Of a stretch of 58,633 nucleotides of DNA, positions 23,351 to 32,235 are shown one piece after another (position 1 is the stretch's first letter; each line of letters begins with the position of its first letter). Source of the stretch: an uncultured Bacilli bacterium (lineage in GTDB: Bacteria > Bacillota_I > Bacilli_A > RF39 > UBA660); NCBI GenBank assembly GCA_944358415.1, contig CALVRA010000007.1, positions 1 through 58,633 on the forward strand, in the 5' to 3' direction. Both the position numbers and the translations under genes were made by a program. The notes beneath the pieces are model-generated. The model searched no databases. It worked only from the letters and a program-made list of their open reading frames with translations, and was not told the DNA's origin.

Positions 23351-25672
23351 ATGAAAATAAATCCAATATTATTAGAAAATTATCATAAATCATTAAATCA
23401 AAAATATACTGCCGTATGTTTAGATATTGATGGAACCTTAACAAAAGATAATTCAAAAGAAATAGACCAAAGAATTATATGTAAATTGGTTGAATTATTA
23501 AAAAGAAAAATACCAATAGTTTTTATAACAGGACGTGGAGAAACAGGGTTAAAAGACTTTGTAAATGATATAATACCAACAATGATAAATAAATATAATA
23601 TAGACACAGAACAATTATCGAAATTATATGTATTGATAAATGATGGAGCTCGTTTATATAAAACAAGTACTAGTTCAAATATATTGTTTGATATGAGCGA
23701 ATATTTAATTTCTAAAACAAGTTTAGAACAATTAAATGCTTTAAATCAAATATTAATAAATAGTAAAGATTACATATGTGGTAATAATAGTTTAATAACA
23801 TACTCATATGATAGTACAAATAATCAAATATTTAATATACGAATAAAAATAAATGATTATAATCAAAGACACCAGTCAAGAAAAACAATAAACGAAATAA
23901 TAAAATCAAATAATTTAAATGATTTAAATATTACAGAAGGAATTTATGAAGGAAACTACATTCTACAAATTGGTACCACAATCAAAAAAACAGCAATTGA
24001 ACAAGTAGAAAAAATTATAGGAATACCACAAAATTCAATGCTTAGAATAGGAGATTGTGGTAATGAAAATGGAAATGATTATACTTTGTTAAATTGTTCA
24101 CAAGGATTTAGTGTATATAAAACTAGTAAAAGTAATGATAAATGTTTTCCAATAATAAAAAATGATAATCAAATCTTAACAGGAACCGATGCCACAATAG
24201 AATTATTGAATCAAGCTAAATTACTACCTACCATTTGCCTAGAAAGTGCTATTGAACAAGACTATAGAAAAAAATATGCAAATATAGAAAGAATGATTAA
24301 CATTGGAAAAAAAGAACAATTAAACAAATATGATAATTTAATAAATTGTATTTATGATTCATATGATGGAATTAACGATTTGTATGACCCAAGTACAGGA
24401 AGTATTATCATACCTATGTATGATTTTGAATTAATAGAAGAAGAAAATCCTTTAAAAAAACTGTGGAATAAAAAAGATGATGAGAATCTTCAATATTCTT
24501 TAAGAGATGACAATAATTATTTGTTAAGGGGCTCTAAAACCTATTATTATTTTTTAGCTAATCGCCAGAATGATGAAAGTATAAACCAAGAAATACTAAC
24601 TAAACAAATGGTATTACAGTGGATGGACAATTATATTGATTTTTTTGCTCTAGCTATACATGCTGTAAATGAAACTCAAGATTTATCAAATATTCAAAAT
24701 AAAAAATTAATACTAGGCATTTTAGATAATATAAGAAATGTTGATCTTATATGTATAAATCAAATTATAAATTATAACTATGGTGATAAAAACTTATTAA
24801 TAAACCTAGAAAAAATAAATAAAAATGAATTACTATCAAAGTATTATCAAAATATTTTGATAACAGATGAAATGATGAAAAATTTAAGTTTTAATAAAAA
24901 ATACTTATTAAATAAAAATGAATTGTTGATTACATTAATCAATGTTTTACAGCTTTTGAAATACCATCGTTCCATAATCACTACCAAAAGTGACACCAAA
25001 GATTATTCAAAAGAATTTAGAGTTTATAGGGAAATAGATAATTTTGCAGAAAATTATATAACTATGGACCTTGCTAATAAAAAAATAAATGACTCAATGA
25101 AGTATGGTATATGTGGATTATCATATGGAGGAATTGAACTTCCTATTATTCAAAAAATATTGAATAAAAACAATCATAATATAGGAATTTTAAGATTTTG
25201 TAAAGATATAGCAAGTTATAAAAATAAACATTCAGTAGAAATTAGAAACTTTGACATTAATGATTATGGTGGAGTTCAAAATTTTGGAATGGATTTAGGT
25301 TTAAAATATATAATAGCCGATGATAATTTATTAACAGCTAAAACCATGCAACTCGCACTCAACACTTTTTATGATATTAAAGTAGATGTAAATAGTATTA
25401 TTACTGTTAGATATCCTAGTATAAATAGAGTAAATCAAATGTTTATGGAAAATCATGGTGCCGTAGACTATAAATACTTCTTTAACTTTATTTACGGTCT
25501 TTGTTTTCAAAGCCCATATACTTGGCGCGATGAAAACAATGATGATATGTATAAAGATTCGCTAGGAGTATTTGACAAAAATCGTCAGAAAATATTAGAA
25601 TGTTTATATAAGAATCATGATTATAAACCAAATAGCGAAGTAGCTAAAATAAAAAAATTAACATTGTATTAA
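23351..25672 (+). CDS. HAD phosphatase - phosphoribosyltransferase fusion
   Basis: This 773-residue protein has a HAD hydrolase at residues 1-290: motif I CLDIDGTLT (nucleophile Asp), motif II FITGRGE, and a cap plus motif IV RIGDCGNENGNDYTLLN as in Cof-type phosphatases. A mostly helical middle (about 300-590) is unrecognised. The last part (about 595-773) looks like a PRPP-binding PRTase, with YIIADDNLLTAKT at 653-665 for the usual VDDvxxTGxT. It may remove phosphate and make or break a ribosyl link on one molecule. RBS AGGAGGCACAT. It is translated just before the PfkB-SIS gene. Confidence 0.72.
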   Translation: MKINPILLENYHKSLNQKYTAVCLDIDGTLTKDNSKEIDQRIICKLVELLKRKIPIVFITGRGETGLKDFVNDIIPTMINKYNIDTEQLSKLYVLINDGARLYKTSTSSNILFDMSEYLISKTSLEQLNALNQILINSKDYICGNNSLITYSYDSTNNQIFNIRIKINDYNQRHQSRKTINEIIKSNNLNDLNITEGIYEGNYILQIGTTIKKTAIEQVEKIIGIPQNSMLRIGDCGNENGNDYTLLNCSQGFSVYKTSKSNDKCFPIIKNDNQILTGTDATIELLNQAKLLPTICLESAIEQDYRKKYANIERMINIGKKEQLNKYDNLINCIYDSYDGINDLYDPSTGSIIIPMYDFELIEEENPLKKLWNKKDDENLQYSLRDDNNYLLRGSKTYYYFLANRQNDESINQEILTKQMVLQWMDNYIDFFALAIHAVNETQDLSNIQNKKLILGILDNIRNVDLICINQIINYNYGDKNLLINLEKINKNELLSKYYQNILITDEMMKNLSFNKKYLLNKNELLITLINVLQLLKYHRSIITTKSDTKDYSKEFRVYREIDNFAENYITMDLANKKINDSMKYGICGLSYGGIELPIIQKILNKNNHNIGILRFCKDIASYKNKHSVEIRNFDINDYGGVQNFGMDLGLKYIIADDNLLTAKTMQLALNTFYDIKVDVNSIITVRYPSINRVNQMFMENHGAVDYKYFFNFIYGLCFQSPYTWRDENNDDMYKDSLGVFDKNRQKILECLYKNHDYKPNSEVAKIKKLTLY

Positions 25673-25685
25673 AAGAGGTGGACAA

Positions 25686-27638
25686 ATGAGAGTAGTAAGT
25701 ATAGGAGATTTAGTAACAGATTACTATTATAAAGGTAAAACATTACTAGGAGTCTGTGGCGGAATGACATCACATAATATAATTGCTAATTTAGCCCATA
25801 AAAAAATACCAACTTTAGTAATTGGCGTATGTGGTAATGATAGTGCTGGAAAAATTGCCATAAAAAGTCTGCAAGACTTAAAAATAGAAACAAAAGTTGA
25901 AATAAAAGATAACATAAAAACTAGATGTTTTCATGTATCATTCATAGAAAAAGAAAATAAAATAAATTTTACTTCCAAGAAATCATGCCCAATTTGTAAT
26001 AAAAAACATTGGTATGAAAATAGTGAAATTGATGTTCAAAACACCTTAAATCTCATTGATAAAAATGATATATTAGTTTTTGATAATTTAAATGAAAAAA
26101 ATATAGAAATAATAAATAACGTGAAAAATATAAAAATGCTTGATTTAGGCTATCAAAATGATTTAGAAAATCTTTCTAATAAAGAAATTAAACAAATTTT
26201 AAGTAAATTTACAATCATTAATCTTAATCAAAGAGTAGAAAAATATTTATGTAAACGTTTTAAAACAACCAATATTTTAAATATTGCTAAAGATTTAAAC
26301 TTATTAATAGTAACCAAAGGAAAATCAGGTGCCGACTTTATATATAGCAATAATCTTATTTCTAAAAAATTAAAAACAATTTCAAAAGAAATAGACCCAA
26401 CTGGAGCTGGAGATGCCTTTTTTGGAACATTTATTTATGAATTTATAAAAAATGATTACCAAATTGATAATAATTATATTCAATCTTCATTTGAAAAAGC
26501 AGTTCATTTAACTAACAAGGTAGTTCAAAATATAGGCTCAAGAGGACATTTAAATAAACTTTATAAAATCAAAAAACTACCTAATATATGTACATGTGAA
26601 AAATTCATATATGAGCCTAGAAAACAGATTACAAGATGTAGTCTCAATGTCAACAATTTAAAATCAAGAGTACTTAATGCTATCAAAAGTCAGGCTTATA
26701 GTCAATTAAAACATATAGATTTTAGTAAATTAAATTCTATATTATTTGTAGGAACTGGTGGCTCTTTTCCCGCTGGAGTATTTGCTAGCAGAGTAATTAA
26801 TAATCTATATGGAGCCAATACTTTAAGCATATTGCCAAGAGATATTTTATTCCGTAATAATAGTAAAGTAGATAAAGCTTTCTTATTTTCTTATTCTGGC
26901 ACCACCAACGACTTATTAGAAGGAGTTAAAAATTTTGATAACAAGGATAAAATAATTATTACAAAAGGTCAAAAAACAAAAGTTTCCGAAAAAACAAGTA
27001 TTCCAAAACAAAACATTATCTCATATAGAACTGTAAATAATAAAGCCAAAGAAAGAGGCTTTCTAGCATTTGAAGGAACACTTTCTCCAGCCAGTTTATT
27101 TTTAAAATTATATTTTGATATTAAGAAATTAAATAATGCTGACGAATTCATTTTAGAAAGTTTAAACTATTGGAATAATTATTTTGATGAATATTTTAAA
27201 AATAATAAAAAATTTTTAAAACAAATTTTAATCAAAGGAAATATTTTAAATATCTTTACTGGAGATTATACAATTACAGCTGGTAAATACTTAGAAAGTA
27301 CCTTAGTTGAATCAGGAATATTTCATATTTTGATTCACGAAAAGAAAAACTTTTCCCATGGAAGATTTATAAATTACGAAAACTTATCTACAAAAACCAA
27401 TTTATATTTAAAAACCAAAAATATGGCGAAATATGAAGAATCATTACTTGACTATTTAAAAGATGGAAATAATATAATTATTGAAAGCAAGTATGAAGGT
27501 ATATTGGGTGAATATGATCTCTTAGTAGCTACACAATATTTAATATATAATATTGGTAAATTATTAAATGTTGATTTGTCTAAACCAAAATATACTGAAA
27601 AGGCCTTAAAAATATACTTCTATAAAGGCAAATTATAA
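25686..27638 (+). CDS. PfkB sugar kinase - SIS isomerase fusion
   Basis: Residues 1-290 of this 650-residue protein form a PfkB/ribokinase fold with CGGMTSHNIIANLA near the start and the anion hole and catalytic Asp in DPTGAGDAFFGTF (about 238-250). A short CxC-containing linker follows. Residues 330-640 form a SIS sugar-phosphate domain with FVGTGGSFPAGVFASR and LFSYSGTTNDLLEGV. Kinase plus SIS plus HAD recalls the heptose route (HldE, GmhA, GmhB), here packed as fusions with a PRTase. The substrate is unknown. It starts 13 bases after the HAD-PRTase gene; no clear terminator follows. Confidence 0.8.
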   Translation: MRVVSIGDLVTDYYYKGKTLLGVCGGMTSHNIIANLAHKKIPTLVIGVCGNDSAGKIAIKSLQDLKIETKVEIKDNIKTRCFHVSFIEKENKINFTSKKSCPICNKKHWYENSEIDVQNTLNLIDKNDILVFDNLNEKNIEIINNVKNIKMLDLGYQNDLENLSNKEIKQILSKFTIINLNQRVEKYLCKRFKTTNILNIAKDLNLLIVTKGKSGADFIYSNNLISKKLKTISKEIDPTGAGDAFFGTFIYEFIKNDYQIDNNYIQSSFEKAVHLTNKVVQNIGSRGHLNKLYKIKKLPNICTCEKFIYEPRKQITRCSLNVNNLKSRVLNAIKSQAYSQLKHIDFSKLNSILFVGTGGSFPAGVFASRVINNLYGANTLSILPRDILFRNNSKVDKAFLFSYSGTTNDLLEGVKNFDNKDKIIITKGQKTKVSEKTSIPKQNIISYRTVNNKAKERGFLAFEGTLSPASLFLKLYFDIKKLNNADEFILESLNYWNNYFDEYFKNNKKFLKQILIKGNILNIFTGDYTITAGKYLESTLVESGIFHILIHEKKNFSHGRFINYENLSTKTNLYLKTKNMAKYEESLLDYLKDGNNIIIESKYEGILGEYDLLVATQYLIYNIGKLLNVDLSKPKYTEKALKIYFYKGKL

Positions 27639-27674
27639 CACTATACATAATTAACGGTAATAAAATATCACTAG

Positions 27675-27703
27675 TTGAAAAAAACTAAAAGTTATGTTAC
27701 CAT
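27675..27703 (+). promoter_or_regulatory. Promoter of the putative RNA
   Basis: TTGAAA and TACCAT are spaced by 17 bases, with TG one base before the -10. Confidence 0.5.
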
Positions 27704-27709
27704 GTATAT

Positions 27710-27830
27710 AGATGAGATTATTCTCATAAAATAAAAAAGGAATACTTAACACTCCAATGTTGAGTACTCGCCAAAAATTTTGGGTAAAGCACTTAATCTA
27801 CAGAATGTAAATTGAGTGCTTTTGCTATTT
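27710..27830 (+). ncRNA. Putative structured small RNA, possible type I antitoxin
   Basis: No ORF is seen. Four stem-loops follow each other. ATGAGA/TCTCAT is at 27712-27727. TACTTAACA/TGTTGAGTA is at 27743-27766 with loop CTCCAA. CCAAAA/TTTTGG is at 27772-27784. A long AAAGCACTTAAT / ATTGAGTGCTTT stem with T residues ends at about 27826. The CTCC loop is complementary to the GGAG of the convergent peptide gene's ribosome site, whose leader also shares AAGGAATA-type sequence. A regulatory pair is inferred. Confidence 0.5.
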
Positions 27831-27838
27831 ATAAATCA

Positions 27839-27913
27839 TTATCTAAATAATAAAATTATAAGTAGAAAGATGATAATGATTAAAGAAGAAATTAAAAAAT
27901 CTTTCTTAGTCAT
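27839..27913 (-). CDS. 24-residue hydrophobic peptide, type I toxin-like
   Basis: The peptide starts MTKKDF, continues with an unbroken run of Ile, Leu, Phe and Ser and ends LLFR, so it is one membrane helix with a charged start and end. The ribosome site is very strong (GGAGG, seven bases, ATG), yet a CCTCC-AAAA-GGAGG hairpin (27934-27921) closes it. Both traits are typical of type I toxins. It faces the structured RNA at 27710-27830, and the two transcripts would meet at the long stem there. It is too short for standard gene callers. Confidence 0.55.
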   Translation of the reverse strand: MTKKDFLISSLIIIIFLLIILLFR

Positions 27914-28049
27914 ATCACCACCTCCTTTTGGAGGCAAGCACTCAAACTGTTAAGATATTCCTTATATAAATTAAACAATATAACTATTCGTTACATAATA
28001 AAAAAACAAAAAATATCATATCAAACCTCAAAACTTTGTAAAAGTGTGA

Positions 28050-28055
28050 TAAAAT
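28050..28055 (+). promoter_or_regulatory. Extended -10 of the ABC transporter gene
   Basis: TAAAAT preceded by GTGTGA, then an AGGGGG site and the ATG at 28080. Confidence 0.5.
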
Positions 28056-28079
28056 GATATTAGAAAGTAGGGGGCTAAT

Positions 28080-30584
28080 ATGATAGAATTTAAAAATGTA
28101 AATAAAATCTATAAAACTAAAAAAGGAGTCGAAACAAAAGCCTTAAATAATATAAACTTAAAAATAGGAAATAAGGGTATGGTTTTCATCACTGGTAAAT
28201 CAGGTAGTGGAAAATCAACTATGTTAAACTTACTAGGTGGCTTAGATAATATCACCAGCGGAGAACTTCTAATCAACAATCAAAACATCAGTAACTTTAA
28301 AAATAAACAGTATGACTCATATAGAAATACATACATCGGTTTTGTCTTTCAAGAATTCAATATCTTAGAAGAGTATAACGTCTATGAAAACATAGAGCTA
28401 GCTTTAAGATTGCAAAATAAAAAACCCCAAAAAGATGAAGTAGAAAAATTATTAAATCGCTTAGGATTAAAAGATTTAGAGCAAAGAAAACCAAATGAAT
28501 TATCAGGTGGTCAAAAACAAAGAGTTGCCATTGCTAGAGCCTTAATCAAAAACCCTAAAATAATACTAGCCGATGAACCAACTGGAAATCTAGATCAAAC
28601 CTCTAGTAAACAAATTTTTGATTTACTAAAAGAAATATCCAAAGAAAAATTAGTAATAGTCGTATCACATGATATGGAATCTGCCGCAACTTATGCCGAT
28701 AGAATAATTGAACTAAAAGATGGCAACATCATTCATGACACTAACCCCAAAACAGAAATAAAAATTGAAGATTTTCATTTAACAAAATCAAAACTACCAT
28801 TTTCTTACAGCATTAAATTAGCTTTAAAATCCCTTACCATAAAACCATTAAAACTTTTAATGACTTGTATATTAACAGCTATGGCTTTAATCTTTATGGG
28901 TTTTACCGTAAACTGTTTAATATTTGATAAAGTAGATTTAATGACCAACACCATGAAAGAAAATGACCAATATGTCTATACTGTGAATAAAACAGAATAT
29001 TATGGATTATATGACCAAAGAACATATGAATTAAAAGAAGAAGACATAAAGCAAATAGAAAAAGACACTAAAAGTATTTTAAACAAAGCCTATATGTTAT
29101 ATGATAATAATTCAATTTTAACATTTGAATTTGGAACGCCAGAAATAGAAAAACCAGATTATTATATGAATGAACCAGCTATTATCAGATTCGTTGAAAT
29201 AACAGATGATAAAGTGGTTGGTAAATTAATCGGTAAACTTCCAGAGACAAATCAAGAATTAGTCATTCATAAATATTTAGCCGAATACATAATTAAATAT
29301 GGTGTTATCGATAGTGAAAATAATTTATATAAACCAAAAAATATCGAAGAGCTTGTAAATTCAAAACACGAATTAAAATTAGGTGATAATAAAGTAACCA
29401 TAAGTGGAGTAGTAGATGATGATAATAGTCAGTTTGAAGAATATAAAAATGGAAATCCGATTAATAATTATGACCTAAGAAATTACATACAAAATGATTA
29501 TATTGAACCATCATGCACCGTTTACGTAAAAGGTTTTACAAATGTAGCTAAATTAAATAGTGATAAAAGAGAAATATTAACTAAAATGTCTATTACCAAT
29601 ATAGTAGATAATGAAAATATTAATCCAGAAGAAATATCCACATATAATTTAAATAGTTTAACCAAAAATAAAACTATAATTACCAAAGAAGGATTAAAAG
29701 AAGTAAACAAATTAAACAAAAATGAAGTAATACTATCTATAAACGATTTAAAAAAGCTAGATCCAAATTATAACCAAGGATTAGAAGAATATTCAAAAAA
29801 TAACAGAACGCTCTCATATAACCAAATTGTAGAAACATATACTCAAAGTTATTTAAATAGTAATAATTTTAATTCCTTAAAAATAAAACTAAAAAAATAT
29901 AATCAAAAAACAAATAAAACCGATAATATTGTTATAAATACTATAGGCGTAACTATAGAAGATAATTCATATGTCAGTAACGAATATGTAGAAGAATATA
30001 CCCCAAAGACAAAAACATTAGAAGAAGTATATATTTATGATGATAATATTAAAAATCTAAAAGAAATTTTTAACAAATATAAATTTAGTCAAATAAGAGA
30101 TTTTAAAAATGGAACATATTATACCTATAGTATACCTCATGAATCAGATATATCTACGGTCATTGGTACATATAAAGCACTATATAAATACATATTAGTA
30201 GTAAGTTTGATCTTTGTTTTATTTGCTATTTTACTATTTTCAAACTTCATAGGAACATCAATATCATATGCCAAAAAAGAAATAGGCATATTAAGAGCCC
30301 TAGGAGCTAGAAATAAAGATACCTTAAAAATATTTACCTATGAATCATTAATAATTGGTTTCATATCATGGATATTATCAGTCATGGGTTGGATATATGC
30401 CTGTAATTTATTAAATAAAAGTATGTTTGGAAATATGTATTATACCCTAAATGGAATAATAAAAAGCCCATTAGTCCCACTAGGTATGTTTATCTTTACA
30501 ATTATAATAGCTTTAGTAATAACATTTATTTCAATTAGTAGAGTAAATAGAATTAAACCAATAGATGCCATATTAAATAAATAG
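28080..30584 (+). CDS. ABC transporter, ATPase fused to FtsX/MacB-type permease
   Basis: Residues 1-225 of this 834-residue protein are the ATPase (Walker A GKSGSGKST, LSGGQKQRVAIARAL, Walker B IILADEPTGNLD). A membrane helix near 255-280 (LLMTCILTAMALIFMGF) begins the permease. A large outside domain spans about 290-690, and three C-terminal helices include EIGILRALGARNKDTLKIF. Fused proteins of this kind in Firmicutes export peptides or lipids or give resistance to antimicrobial peptides. The substrate is unknown. It is a single-gene unit with its own promoter and terminator. Confidence 0.9.
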   Translation: MIEFKNVNKIYKTKKGVETKALNNINLKIGNKGMVFITGKSGSGKSTMLNLLGGLDNITSGELLINNQNISNFKNKQYDSYRNTYIGFVFQEFNILEEYNVYENIELALRLQNKKPQKDEVEKLLNRLGLKDLEQRKPNELSGGQKQRVAIARALIKNPKIILADEPTGNLDQTSSKQIFDLLKEISKEKLVIVVSHDMESAATYADRIIELKDGNIIHDTNPKTEIKIEDFHLTKSKLPFSYSIKLALKSLTIKPLKLLMTCILTAMALIFMGFTVNCLIFDKVDLMTNTMKENDQYVYTVNKTEYYGLYDQRTYELKEEDIKQIEKDTKSILNKAYMLYDNNSILTFEFGTPEIEKPDYYMNEPAIIRFVEITDDKVVGKLIGKLPETNQELVIHKYLAEYIIKYGVIDSENNLYKPKNIEELVNSKHELKLGDNKVTISGVVDDDNSQFEEYKNGNPINNYDLRNYIQNDYIEPSCTVYVKGFTNVAKLNSDKREILTKMSITNIVDNENINPEEISTYNLNSLTKNKTIITKEGLKEVNKLNKNEVILSINDLKKLDPNYNQGLEEYSKNNRTLSYNQIVETYTQSYLNSNNFNSLKIKLKKYNQKTNKTDNIVINTIGVTIEDNSYVSNEYVEEYTPKTKTLEEVYIYDDNIKNLKEIFNKYKFSQIRDFKNGTYYTYSIPHESDISTVIGTYKALYKYILVVSLIFVLFAILLFSNFIGTSISYAKKEIGILRALGARNKDTLKIFTYESLIIGFISWILSVMGWIYACNLLNKSMFGNMYYTLNGIIKSPLVPLGMFIFTIIIALVITFISISRVNRIKPIDAILNK

Positions 30585-30605
30585 TTCCGGGGTGGAACTT
30601 TTTAT
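30583..30605 (+). terminator. Terminator of the ABC transporter
   Basis: AGTTCC pairs with GGAACT with a 5-base loop, overlapping the stop, then TTTTT. Confidence 0.75.
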
Positions 30606-30638
30606 GATATAATAAAATACCATATGGAGGAAGTAATA

Positions 30639-31100
30639 ATGGAAAAGTATGTTTTAAGTAAAATGACAGGTAAAAATTTTTCTAAAGCCATACTCGAAGT
30701 CTATCTTCAAACATCATATAATCATGATCAATACCCTGGATATTTAAAATGGTTTTACACAGTAAATCTTCCAAGAATATTTAAAGGTGAAGGTGATATT
30801 ATTTTCTATTTAGATGGATTAGAAATAGTTAGTCTAGCAACCTTAAAAAACACCGACGAAAAGAAAATATGTACCTTACTTGTAAATGAAGATTATCAAA
30901 ATAAAGGCTATAGCAAACAAATATTAGAAAACTCATTTGAATATTTAGGTACCGATAAGCCCCTTATTACTATTCCAAATAAAAGACTAGATGAATTTAA
31001 TAAAATAATCGATGCCTATCACTGGATAGAAACAGATAGAACTGACGAATATTATAGTGAAGAAATTATCTTTAATGCTCCAAAAGTCTTAAAAAAATAA
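30639..31100 (+). CDS. GNAT-like acetyltransferase
   Basis: The ATG at 30639 is preferred because the ribosome site GGAGG lies within the codons after the earlier ATG at 30624. The 153 residues include the acetyl-CoA region CTLLVNEDYQNKGYSKQILE, the usual position of the R/Q-x-x-G-x-G/A loop, and a C-terminal YHWIETDRTDEYYSEE. The substrate is unknown. TATAAT near 30611 serves as promoter. A terminator overlaps the stop. Confidence 0.7.
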   Translation: MEKYVLSKMTGKNFSKAILEVYLQTSYNHDQYPGYLKWFYTVNLPRIFKGEGDIIFYLDGLEIVSLATLKNTDEKKICTLLVNEDYQNKGYSKQILENSFEYLGTDKPLITIPNKRLDEFNKIIDAYHWIETDRTDEYYSEEIIFNAPKVLKK

Positions 31101-31108
31101 GACTTTTT
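31082..31108 (+). terminator. Terminator of the GNAT gene
   Basis: AAAAGTCTTA pairs with TAAGACTTTT with an A6 loop. Confidence 0.8.
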
Positions 31109-31130
31109 TGTTATAAAAAAACATTCAAAG

Positions 31131-31138
31131 CATATACT
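31131..31138 (+). promoter_or_regulatory. Possible mother-cell sigma -10 before yabG
   Basis: CATATACT resembles the -10 of sporulation sigma E/K promoters (CATA-type) and stands just before the GGTGAT site of yabG. No matching -35 can be claimed. Confidence 0.3.
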
Positions 31139-31153
31139 TCTTTGGGTGATAAT

Positions 31154-31936
31154 ATGGATTTTAAAGTAGGCGACTTAGTCACTAGAAATTCACATAATAA
31201 TGACATCATATTCATAATTCTCAGTATTGAAAATAATACTTGTCAGTTAAAAGGAATTAACGTTAGACTCCTTGTTGATAGTGACATATCTGATTTAAAA
31301 AAACATGAAGGTGGTGACATTGAAGGAGAAACAACATTTTTACAAAGAATTCAAAATCAAGAAAAATTAGATAGAAATGATTTTTTCTACCTTCCAGGTA
31401 AAATCCTTCACATTGATAGTGATAAAGATTTTTTAAAAAGATGCTTAGACTATTATAAAGAAATAAATATTTGGGCTATGGGTATTAATGAAGAAGAAAA
31501 AAACATGCCTGTTCAAATGATAAACTGGCTTGAAGAATATAAACCAAACATTGTTGTCATAACTGGTCATGACGCGTACTATAAAAGAAAAGGCGATAAA
31601 AACACCATCGAAGCCTATAAAAATAGTAAATATTTCTCAGATGCTATAAAAGAAGCTAGAAAGTATGAAAATAGTCATGAAAAACTAATTATCATTGCCG
31701 GAGGCTGTTCATCGTATTATGAAGAATTAATAAGAGCTGGAGCTAACTTTGCCTCAAGCCCTAAACGTATAAACATTCATGCCTTAGATCCTGCTATTGT
31801 CGCTGCAAAAATGAGCTTGTCGGATATCAATAAAGATATAAACATCAAAGATATACTAGAAAAAACCAAATATGGTAAAGATGGTATGGGAGGAATAATT
31901 ACGAAAGGAACAATGTATGTTGGTTATCCCCGCTAA
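31154..31936 (+). CDS. yabG: Sporulation-specific protease YabG
   Basis: The start at 31154 follows GGGTGAT; an upstream TTG is also possible. The 260 residues match YabG: KVGDLVTRNSHNNDIIF at the start, YLPGKILHIDSDKDFLKRCL, VVITGHDAYYKRKGD, IIAGGCSSYYEELIRAGANFASSP and the late KYGKDGMGGIITKGTMYVGYPR. YabG trims spore-coat proteins during coat maturation. It is followed by veg, as in Bacillus, with a 20-base overlap. Confidence 0.92.
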   Translation: MDFKVGDLVTRNSHNNDIIFIILSIENNTCQLKGINVRLLVDSDISDLKKHEGGDIEGETTFLQRIQNQEKLDRNDFFYLPGKILHIDSDKDFLKRCLDYYKEINIWAMGINEEEKNMPVQMINWLEEYKPNIVVITGHDAYYKRKGDKNTIEAYKNSKYFSDAIKEARKYENSHEKLIIIAGGCSSYYEELIRAGANFASSPKRINIHALDPAIVAAKMSLSDINKDINIKDILEKTKYGKDGMGGIITKGTMYVGYPR

Positions 31937-32159
31937 AAAGCTTTATAACTTAAAAACCATAAAAAAAGATATGATGCCTCATCTAAATAAAATAGTCAAA
32001 ATAAAATGTAACCTTGGACGCAATAAATCAGAAACCTATAAAGCAAAAATAATTAAACTATATAACTGTGTCTTTCTAGTAGAATTAACTGAAAATAAAA
32101 CTGTTAAATCATTCTCCTATGCCGATATTATTACTAAAACTATCAAAATATACGAATAA
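31917..32159 (+). CDS. veg: Veg family protein
   Basis: The 80 residues match the Veg fold (small SH3-like): LNKIVKIKCNLGRNKSETYKA, then VFLVELTENKTVKSFSYADI. In Bacillus Veg influences biofilm matrix genes and spore outgrowth; its activity is unclear. It overlaps the end of yabG by 20 bases. The order yabG-veg, with spoVG and yabPQ nearby, follows the Bacillus chromosome. Confidence 0.85.
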   Translation: MLVIPAKKLYNLKTIKKDMMPHLNKIVKIKCNLGRNKSETYKAKIIKLYNCVFLVELTENKTVKSFSYADIITKTIKIYE

Positions 32160-32172
32160 CCCTCTAATTTAC

Positions 32173-32201
32173 TTGATTTTTAGCTAAAAATATTGTACAA
32201 T
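32173..32201 (+). promoter_or_regulatory. Promoter of spoVG
   Basis: TTGATT and TACAAT are spaced by 17 bases. Confidence 0.65.
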
Positions 32202-32235
32202 GAAAATGAAATCATGCTAGAAGGGAGAGGTTAGC

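Noticed and set aside
27639-27830. Riboswitch controlling the ABC transporter at 28080
   Set aside because: The structured RNA ends in its own T-run stem about 250 bases before that gene, the transporter has its own promoter, and the peptide gene lies in between on the other strand.
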